Positions 5,545 to 9,999 of a DNA stretch of 9,999 nt are shown one piece after another. Under the pieces are notes generated by a model, which was given only the letters and a program-made list of their open reading frames with translations, made no database searches and was not told where the DNA came from. Positions within the stretch are counted from its first letter, which is position 1. Each line of letters begins with the position of its first letter. The stretch lies in assembly GCA_021161625.1 (NCBI GenBank), contig JAGHAG010000175.1, positions 1 to 9,999 of the forward strand, given 5' to 3'. A program made the translations under genes and the position numbers. Source of the DNA: Elusimicrobiota bacterium. Lineage in GTDB: Bacteria > CG03.

Positions 5545-6280
5545 TCCGCCTCCTGCTATATTCCTCATCTGCTTTTTTATACTGGTCCATGTTTCCTATG
5601 TCATACCATTTTTCCCTGAATTCGTAAACAAATACAGGAACCTTTTTGTAAAGCCATTCAATATATCTGCCTGGCTGGTCAGGGTTGTTCCCCTCATCAA
5701 GATACTTCTTTATGTATGAAAGAGATTCCTTTTTGAAAAAGTATACACAACTTGCAGCAAGATGAGAACGGGGCTTCTCCGGCTTTTCCTTTAAATAAAT
5801 TATTTTTCCATCTTCATCTTTTTCTATTTCTCCATATCTCTTCATATCTTCAAGGTTTTCAATGTATCTTGCAGCAATTAAAATTCCTTTCTGCTTTGCC
5901 TTTTTAACAAAATCATTTAAGTCAAATTCAAAAAGATTGTCTCCTGCAATAACAAGCAGGTCATCATTAAGTTTTGCTTCTTCAATAACAAATTGCATAT
6001 CCCCAACTGCTCCAAGACGGGTCTCATTTGTAAGGGTTCTGTCATTGAAAACTCTCACCTGAAACCTCAATTTCTTTTTCGCAGCCCAGTTTTCAAAATT
6101 TGAGGCAAACTTCTGATTTGTAACAACATAAACCTCATCAACCTCAGGGATTTTTTCCACTTTTTCAAGCAAATAATCCAGAATTGGTTTTCCGCCAATA
6201 GGAAGAAGTGGTTTTGGCTTATCCAAAGTTAAAGGATACAACCTTGTTGCATAACCTGCACACAAAAACAAAACTTTCAT
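5531..6280 (-). CDS. Sugar-1-phosphate nucleotidyltransferase (NDP-sugar synthase)
   Basis: This is a cytosolic NTP_transferase-family enzyme (relatives: RmlA glucose-1-phosphate thymidylyltransferase, mannose-1-phosphate guanylyltransferase) that would make an NDP-sugar. The 249 residues start with the nucleotide-binding loop LCAGYATRLYPLT (6-18) and the KPKPLLPIGGKPILDYLL block (21-38). The metal-binding IAGDN (111-115, D114) follows, then YGEIEKDEDGKIIYLKEKP (149-167), which matches the substrate-binding part of the family, and a late WYDIGN (225-230). It has no left-handed beta-helix acyltransferase domain, so it is not GlmU-like. The sugar and the nucleotide cannot be told from sequence alone. 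Its ATG overlaps the end of the phosphotransferase gene (TGATG) and its end overlaps metK, so it probably prepares a substrate for surface polysaccharide or LPS sugar synthesis in the same transcript. Confidence 0.88.
   Translation of the reverse strand: MKVLFLCAGYATRLYPLTLDKPKPLLPIGGKPILDYLLEKVEKIPEVDEVYVVTNQKFASNFENWAAKKKLRFQVRVFNDRTLTNETRLGAVGDMQFVIEEAKLNDDLLVIAGDNLFEFDLNDFVKKAKQKGILIAARYIENLEDMKRYGEIEKDEDGKIIYLKEKPEKPRSHLAASCVYFFKKESLSYIKKYLDEGNNPDQPGRYIEWLYKKVPVFVYEFREKWYDIGNMDQYKKADEEYSRRRNEKI
5549..5554 (-). promoter_or_regulatory. Shine-Dalgarno site fixing the metK start
   Basis: AGGAGG on the minus strand, four bases before the ATG at 5544, within the last codons of the nucleotidyltransferase gene. 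It argues for the internal ATG over the upstream in-frame ATG at 5568. Confidence 0.8.
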
Positions 6281-7620
6281 CAGTATGCCCCCTTTTTTCT
6301 AAAAATTGCAGGAATTGTCCTTAAAATTATCATAAAGTCCTCTTCCATTGACCAGTTTTGAACATAAAATAGGTCTAAACGAATCATCTCGCTGTATGGC
6401 AGTTCGCTCCTGCCACTTACCTGCCACAGACCCGTTATTCCTGGTTTTATTCTGAGTCGCCTTCTTGCAGAGCTGTCATATTTTTCTGCCTCAGGTATTA
6501 TCTGGGGTCTAGGTCCTACAACAGACATATCCCCTTTTAAAACATTATAAAACTGGGGAATTTCATCAATAGAGAATTTTCTTAAAATTTTCCCGACCCG
6601 TGTTACTCTGGGGTCATTTTTTAATTTAAAAAGCGCTCCCTTTTCCTGATAGTGTTTTTCTCTTATATCGTTGAAAATTTTATCAGCACCTGTAAACATC
6701 GTTCTGAATTTGTAAAATTTAAAATCCCTCCCCCCTTTTCCTCTTCGTTTGTGAATATAAAGCACCGGACCGGGACTGTCTAGTTTAATTATAAAAGCAA
6801 TTATCAAAAGAAACGGAGAAAGAACCCCAAGAATAAATAAGGAAAAAAATACATCAAACACATTTTTCATAAAAAGGTGGGTCCCGGCAAGAGGAGTGGG
6901 TTTTAATCTTAAAACAGGAATACCAAGAAGTTCATCCATTACAAGGTCCCCGAGTTTTAATTCCAGAATATCCGGGACAACACGAAAAGAAATCCCCATT
7001 TCCTCGCAGAGTTCTGCAATTTCAACTGTTTTGCGGTGGTCTATTGGAAAATGTGCAATGAGAACTTCTGAAAAATTTCTCCTTGCAAGAATATTTTTCA
7101 ACTCTTCTCTTGGTGGATATTTTTTGAGCCACAGTGCCGCCTGATGTTTCTTTTTTAATCTCCTTCTCAAAGGCGAAAGGATTTTCCCGGTGCCAATAAT
7201 CACAACTCTGTCGGGCTTAAAGAACTTTCGCAAAACAAAATCAAGTAAATTCCGTAACAAAACTCTCTCAACAAAAACAAAGATAACGGAAAACACGAAA
7301 AAGTATGTAAGCATCAATCGGGAAATAGAATATTCCCTCCAGTAAAAGGTTGTTGCAATCAAAAACACATATGAAAGTCCGCAGGTCCTTATGTCCCGGA
7401 AAAATTCATATACAGGTGCAATAAAAAGATTTCTATAAAAGCCTGCTGTATAGAAAAAAATAACATGAAATATTATTGCCAGTATAAGTAATTCCGTGTA
7501 ATACTCGGGAATGTATGTTTTATGTCTTAAAATGTTTGCAATTTTGTAGGCAAAAACCAAGGCAAGTATATCAAAAACCAAAAACACAAATTTTGATGTA
7601 AAAATAAGTTTCTTTTTCAT
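6280..7620 (-). CDS. Undecaprenyl-phosphate sugar-1-phosphate transferase (WbaP/WcaJ-like, polyisoprenyl-phosphate hexose transferase)
   Basis: This membrane enzyme would begin a surface polysaccharide or O-antigen unit by moving a sugar-1-phosphate from an NDP-sugar to undecaprenyl phosphate. The 446 residues show four N-terminal hydrophobic segments (about 9-31, 42-60, 80-95, 102-118) and a short CoA-binding-like domain (VVIIGTGK at 139-146). The re-entrant helix (KNVFDVFFSLFILGVLSPF, 252-270) leads into the catalytic domain: DSPGPVLY (281-288), KFYKFRTM (301-308), IDEIPQFYNVLKGDMSVVGPRP (351-372) and KPGITGLWQVSGRS (392-405). This is the full EPS glycosylphosphotransferase layout; the middle domain looks shortened. 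The sugar is unknown. No Shine-Dalgarno precedes the ATG at 7620: the 5' side is a strong stem-loop and an inverted-repeat element, with an in-frame TAG 18 bases upstream. It overlaps the nucleotidyltransferase by 3 bases. Confidence 0.92.
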   Translation of the reverse strand: MKKKLIFTSKFVFLVFDILALVFAYKIANILRHKTYIPEYYTELLILAIIFHVIFFYTAGFYRNLFIAPVYEFFRDIRTCGLSYVFLIATTFYWREYSISRLMLTYFFVFSVIFVFVERVLLRNLLDFVLRKFFKPDRVVIIGTGKILSPLRRRLKKKHQAALWLKKYPPREELKNILARRNFSEVLIAHFPIDHRKTVEIAELCEEMGISFRVVPDILELKLGDLVMDELLGIPVLRLKPTPLAGTHLFMKNVFDVFFSLFILGVLSPFLLIIAFIIKLDSPGPVLYIHKRRGKGGRDFKFYKFRTMFTGADKIFNDIREKHYQEKGALFKLKNDPRVTRVGKILRKFSIDEIPQFYNVLKGDMSVVGPRPQIIPEAEKYDSSARRRLRIKPGITGLWQVSGRSELPYSEMIRLDLFYVQNWSMEEDFMIILRTIPAIFRKKGAY

Positions 7621-7628
7621 AAGATAGT

Positions 7629-7647
7629 CAGGGGGCTATGCCCCCTG
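7629..7647. promoter_or_regulatory. Perfect 8-bp GC-rich stem-loop just before the phosphotransferase start
   Basis: CAGGGGGC, a three-base loop TAT, then GCCCCCTG. In the mRNA it ends eight bases before the ATG at 7620 and takes the place where a Shine-Dalgarno would be. It is not followed by a T-run in either direction of likely use, so it is not a standard intrinsic terminator. Its 3' arm shares CCCTG with the right arm of the longer 14-bp inverted repeat, so the two stems cannot form together. Confidence 0.7.
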
Positions 7648-7695
7648 AAACTCCCGTTTTCTTCCGTTTTCTTTATAATTTTTTACTGCTTTCAT
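7636..7695 (-). CDS. Possible 19-residue leader ORF upstream of the phosphotransferase
   Basis: An ATG at 7695 preceded by GAGGAG (7698-7703) opens a short, basic reading frame (K/R/N-rich, no recognisable motif) ending in TAG at 7638-7636, inside the loop of the 7629-7647 stem. It is in the same frame as the phosphotransferase, with four codons (CCC, CCT, GAC, TAT) and CTT between the TAG and the next ATG at 7620. It is the only decent ribosome site near that gene, so it could act as a leader that opens the stem and delivers ribosomes by re-initiation. Equally, it may be accidental. No homology could be judged. Confidence 0.25.
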   Translation of the reverse strand: MKAVKNYKENGRKREFQGA

Positions 7696-7766
7696 AACTC
7701 CTCGCCTATTCCCTGACTATCTTAAAAAATTTATCCCTTATTTTATAAAAGATTTTACCTTATAAC

Positions 7767-7789
7767 ATCGGAAATTGAAAATTTCCGAT
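7767..7789. promoter_or_regulatory. 23-bp palindrome at the predicted transcript start (operator or 5'-end stem)
   Basis: ATCGGAAATT, loop GAA, AATTTCCGAT: a perfect 10-bp inverted repeat. It begins about one base after the transcription start expected from the TATAAT at 7797-7802. It could be a repressor operator at +1 to +23 or a stabilising hairpin at the mRNA 5' end. It has no T-tract on the minus strand, so termination is less likely. Confidence 0.6.
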
Positions 7790-7796
7790 ACTATAA

Positions 7797-7825
7797 ATTA
7801 TAGAAAAAACTTTTCTTTTTTCCAA
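7797..7825 (-). promoter_or_regulatory. Sigma-70-type promoter for the phosphotransferase operon
   Basis: On the minus strand TTGGAA (7825-7820; four of six matches to TTGACA) is followed after exactly 17 bases by a perfect TATAAT (7802-7797). The predicted start near 7790 gives a 5' leader of about 170 bases before the ATG at 7620. This is the only gap in the window with a well-formed promoter, which suits it as the main start of the downstream gene run. Confidence 0.6.
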
Positions 7826-7841
7826 TGTGAATTTATTCACA
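7826..7841. promoter_or_regulatory. CRP/FNR-family-like binding palindrome adjoining the -35 box
   Basis: TGTGAATTTATTCACA is a perfect TGTGA-N6-TCACA palindrome, the core consensus of CRP-type regulators. It directly abuts the TTGGAA at 7820-7825, and its centre is about 43 bases upstream of the predicted start, close to the position of activator sites that overlap the -35 region. It lies six bases after the HEAT-protein stop codon, so a hairpin role at that gene's 3' end is the alternative. Confidence 0.5.
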
Positions 7842-7847
7842 CTTTGT

Positions 7848-8708
7848 TTATAGTGGAACTCTGGATTTTTTTCGTATTTTATCAAGTGCTTTTTGAACAT
7901 TTTTTTTGACAATTTCGTCTTTGTCCTGCAATGCTTTTATGAGATATGGAACTGCAAATTCCGTGCCCAGGTCTTTTAAAATTTCAGAAGCAATTCTTCT
8001 TATTTCAACTTCTTTTGATGAAAGATATTTACAGAGTTGTTTTTCACTCATTTGATTGTTTTTAATCAAAATCTTCATACACTCTTTTTTTACATTTGTG
8101 CTTTTGTCATTTATCAATTCCTGTGCAATTCCTACAATTGTTGTTGTAGAAACTCTTTTCTCCAGAATTTTCAAAGCTAAAAGTTTTACTTCTTCGTTTT
8201 CATCCAGAACAGCCGTATAAACAGCCCTGAAGTTTTCCCCATCTTTCAAACTTCCAAAAAAATTTACAATTTTCAACCTGATTTCAGGACACGGGTCAAA
8301 AAAAAGTTTTTTTAAGTTTTCTATTGTCTGAGGAGAGGTGTCCTTTAATTTAAGAACAACATCAAGAGCATCCCATCTTACCCAGAGATTTTCATCTAAA
8401 AGAAACTTTCTCACATACGATAGAATTTTCTGTGAGGGTTTGCGCCTGAATAAAAAAATAACCGCCTGCCTGATCTCAGGCTTTACTTCATCAAGTTTTT
8501 CAGGGTTTACCTGTGCAAGAGTTGGAATTGGCACCAGAAAGGATTTAAAATTTCCACCATTAAACGAAAAACTCAAATTTTTCCCCTGAGTTTTTACAAT
8601 CCTTATTATCTTTGTTTTTCCAAGTGTAATTGTTTCTGTTTTGAAAATTTCCTGGCAATACCCAAGCCCTGTCAGAACAATCAGATTAAAAAAAACTCTT
8701 AGAAACAT
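7848..8708 (-). CDS. Secreted HEAT-repeat protein of unknown function
   Basis: I do not recognise a specific family. The 286 residues open with a signal-peptide-like segment (MFLRVFFNLIVLTGLGYC, 1-18); the cysteine at 18 has tyrosine before it, so it is a poor lipobox and signal peptidase I cleavage near 18/19 is more likely. Residues 20-65 look beta-rich and lack repeats. From about 78 to 280 there are five or six helical HEAT-like repeats of about 30 residues with the usual pattern of leucines, D, V-R/K and A-L. Examples are LLDENLWVRWDALDVVLKL (103-121), LDENEEVKLLALKIL (168-182) and LQDKDEIVKKNVQKALDKI (260-278). Such arrays are protein-binding scaffolds. The ATG overlaps the end of the amidohydrolase gene by 10 bases, with only a weak GCAGG about 13 bases upstream, so translation may be coupled. 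Confidence 0.75.
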   Translation of the reverse strand: MFLRVFFNLIVLTGLGYCQEIFKTETITLGKTKIIRIVKTQGKNLSFSFNGGNFKSFLVPIPTLAQVNPEKLDEVKPEIRQAVIFLFRRKPSQKILSYVRKFLLDENLWVRWDALDVVLKLKDTSPQTIENLKKLFFDPCPEIRLKIVNFFGSLKDGENFRAVYTAVLDENEEVKLLALKILEKRVSTTTIVGIAQELINDKSTNVKKECMKILIKNNQMSEKQLCKYLSSKEVEIRRIASEILKDLGTEFAVPYLIKALQDKDEIVKKNVQKALDKIRKKSRVPL

Positions 8709-9999
8709 CTGTAAATTAACCTGCCCGAGCCCCTGCAGGCATAAAAATACCCTTTATTTAAAATTATTTCACCTCTGCGAATTGTAAGTTTTGAAACAAA
8801 ATTTATTTTTTCATAGGGGAACCAGTCATAAACACCAAACTTTTTTGCAATCCTTTTAAAATTTCCCCTTTCAGGTACAAATAGGTCAGCATCAAGACCA
8901 CACCTTATCTCACCCTTTTCTTTAAATCCAAAATGTTTTGCAGGTGAATATGAAAGAAGATATGCAATTTTCTCATACGAAACCTTGCTTTCAAAAAGCA
9001 GGGGAAAACTCATTCCAATTCCAGGAAGCCCCTTCGGGATTTTTAAAAAATTGTTTTTATTTTTCTGTTTGTCCTTAAACTTAAAAAAACAGTGGTCTGT
9101 GCCAATCCAGTCAATTCCATTGGAAAGTGAACTGAAAAGAAACTTTCTGTCTTCTTCTGATTTTAAAACTGGATTGAGACAGAATAAGAAACCTCTTTTT
9201 GTTTTATAAACACTTTTATCAAGAAAAACATACTGGGGACAGGTCTCTACAAAAATTTTGATTTTCTTTTTCCTTGCTTCTTTTATGATTTTAAGGGATT
9301 TTTCAGATGAAAGATGTGCTACATATACAGTCCCATTGACTGCCCCTCCCAAAGAACAAAGGCAGGATACTGCCTCTGCCTCACAGAGTGAATTGCCTGT
9401 GAAGTGATAAAACTTCGGTTTTGTTCTTTTTCTTCTGATAAGTTCTTTTTTTAAGCCATCCAGCAAACTCCCATTTTCAGCGTGAAATTCAACAACCCCT
9501 CTATTTTCGCTCGTAAATTCAATTGCCTTTAAAATTTCCCAGTCATTTACTCCCCAACCTTCTGTTTGTGGCATAAAAATTTTAAAAGTTGGAAAACCTT
9601 TTCTGATTAATTCTAAGATTTCCCTTTTTATTTTTTCATTCCAGCCCAGAATTTGTGGGTGAAAGGAAAAATCCAGAGCACTTTCTTCCCGTGCAATTTT
9701 TACCTTTCTAAAAACTTCCTTTTTTAAAGATGCTTTTTTGCTTTTTGGTATTGCGTAATCAATAAATGTAGTAACACCACCCAGAGCCCCTAAAACCGAA
9801 CCGCTGAAATAATCATCCCCTGTTTTTGCTCCATAAGCAGCCAGATAAAAGTGAACATGAGGGTCTATCACACCAGGAAAAACAAACTCTTTTTTCAGGT
9901 GAATAATTTTTCTGGCAGGTTTTAAAGAATTTCCAAGATAGGTGATTTTCTCTTTTGAAATTCCTATATTCAGTTTAGAAATTCCTCTGTGAGAAACAA
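8699..9999 (-). CDS. Hydantoinase/dihydroorotase-superfamily cyclic amidohydrolase, 5' end outside window
   Basis: This is a metal-dependent hydrolase of cyclic amides, probably cytosolic. The open frame runs without a stop from the right edge (first full codon 9997-9995), giving 432 residues and lacking perhaps ten at the N-terminus. The GTG at 9871 is internal to the conserved FPGVIDPHVHF, so it is not the start. Counting from the edge, metal ligands are H47 and H49 (DPHVH), K139 (TFKIFM, the carbamylated lysine in relatives), H172 (EFHAEN), H228 (AHLSS) and D301 (GTDHC). ETCPQYVFLD (251-260) and the C-terminal GSGRLI are hydantoinase/dihydropyrimidinase-like. The tyrosine found five residues after the lysine in hydantoinases is Q144 here, so the substrate is uncertain: dihydropyrimidine, hydantoin, allantoin and dihydroorotate all remain possible. 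It precedes and overlaps the HEAT gene. Confidence 0.85.
   Translation of the reverse strand, partial: VSHRGISKLNIGISKEKITYLGNSLKPARKIIHLKKEFVFPGVIDPHVHFYLAAYGAKTGDDYFSGSVLGALGGVTTFIDYAIPKSKKASLKKEVFRKVKIAREESALDFSFHPQILGWNEKIKREILELIRKGFPTFKIFMPQTEGWGVNDWEILKAIEFTSENRGVVEFHAENGSLLDGLKKELIRRKRTKPKFYHFTGNSLCEAEAVSCLCSLGGAVNGTVYVAHLSSEKSLKIIKEARKKKIKIFVETCPQYVFLDKSVYKTKRGFLFCLNPVLKSEEDRKFLFSSLSNGIDWIGTDHCFFKFKDKQKNKNNFLKIPKGLPGIGMSFPLLFESKVSYEKIAYLLSYSPAKHFGFKEKGEIRCGLDADLFVPERGNFKRIAKKFGVYDWFPYEKINFVSKLTIRRGEIILNKGYFYACRGSGRLIYRCF

Larger units (their letters stand above)
7622..7722. mobile_element. Candidate MITE: 101-bp element with perfect 12-bp inverted termini and TA flanks
   Basis: The sequence begins AGATAGTCAGGG (7622-7633) and ends CCCTGACTATCT (7711-7722), perfect inverted repeats, with TA on both sides (7620-7621 and 7723-7724). 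A TA duplication with short inverted termini is the signature of IS630/Tc1-mariner-type insertions and their non-autonomous derivatives. The inside has no transposase, but holds a strong stem-loop (7629-7647), a 10-base tandem duplication (CCGTTTTCTT, 7654-7673) and a 19-codon ORF. The same inverted repeat could instead be an RNA stem of a leader. One copy cannot decide. Confidence 0.45.

Noticed and set aside
5545..5568. metK starting at the upstream ATG (5568)
   Set aside because: No Shine-Dalgarno precedes it, it would overlap the previous gene further, and the family N-terminus aligns at 5544, which has AGGAGG before it.
7629..7647. Intrinsic terminator before the phosphotransferase
   Set aside because: The stem is GC-rich but is followed by ACTATCTTATG in the transcript, with no U-run, and lies directly at the start codon.
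7791..7803. CTATAA-A-TTATAG palindrome as an operator
   Set aside because: It largely coincides with the TATAAT -10 box, whose self-complementary nature explains the symmetry.
7803..7822. GAAAAAA-CTTTTC-TTTTTTC inverted repeat as a separate regulatory stem
   Set aside because: It is an A/T homopolymer pairing that falls in the promoter spacer; composition alone can explain it.
9871..9871. GTG at 9871 as the start of the amidohydrolase
   Set aside because: The frame stays open to the window edge and encodes the conserved FPGV before IDPHVH, so the GTG is an internal valine codon and the gene is partial.

Overview
This is an AT-rich window in which every supported gene lies on the minus strand, so transcription runs from high to low coordinates. 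The genes point to a Gram-negative (diderm) bacterium. There is a Kdo-phosphate phosphatase and an LPS-export set (kdsC-lptC-lptA-lptB), a ribosome hibernation factor, and an undecaprenyl-phosphate sugar-1-phosphate transferase. S-adenosylhomocysteine hydrolase is the short archaeal/Thermotoga-like type, and heptamer-rich spacers separate some genes. Together these suggest an uncultured, possibly anaerobic or thermophilic-related lineage (an Omnitrophota-like phylum is only a guess). No 16S, tRNA or phage gene is present to settle it.

Layout in transcription order. (1) From the right edge to 8699: a hydantoinase/dihydroorotase-superfamily amidohydrolase whose N-terminus lies outside the window. 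It overlaps a secreted HEAT-repeat protein (8708-7848). (2) 7847-7621: the one real regulatory gap. It holds a CRP-type palindrome (TGTGA-N6-TCACA), a promoter with a 17-bp spacer, a 23-bp palindrome at the expected transcript start, and a ~101-bp inverted-repeat element ending at the next start codon. (3) 7620-5531: a polyprenyl-phosphate sugar phosphotransferase and a sugar-1-phosphate nucleotidyltransferase, overlapping by 3 bases. (4) 5544-2901: metK and ahcY, two enzymes of the S-adenosylmethionine cycle; metK overlaps the nucleotidyltransferase. (5) 2806-486: kdsC-lptC-lptA-lptB with three successive overlaps, followed by hpf (473 to the left edge).

The overlaps and short gaps suggest that everything from 7620 leftwards could be read as one long transcript. 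Its products activate a sugar, load it on the lipid carrier, supply and recycle the methyl donor, finish Kdo synthesis and drive LPS to the outer membrane. No convincing intrinsic terminator was seen between these genes. The two longer spacers inside the run (after metK and after ahcY) consist of degenerate 7-8 base purine-rich repeats that begin at the stop codons.

The most notable points are the compact control region at 7620-7841, with its possible MITE and mutually exclusive RNA stems around a 19-codon leader ORF, and the related repeat tracts after the metK and ahcY stops. Also notable are the absence of rpoN from its common place between lptB and hpf, and unusual residues in KdsC, MetK, LptC and the amidohydrolase.
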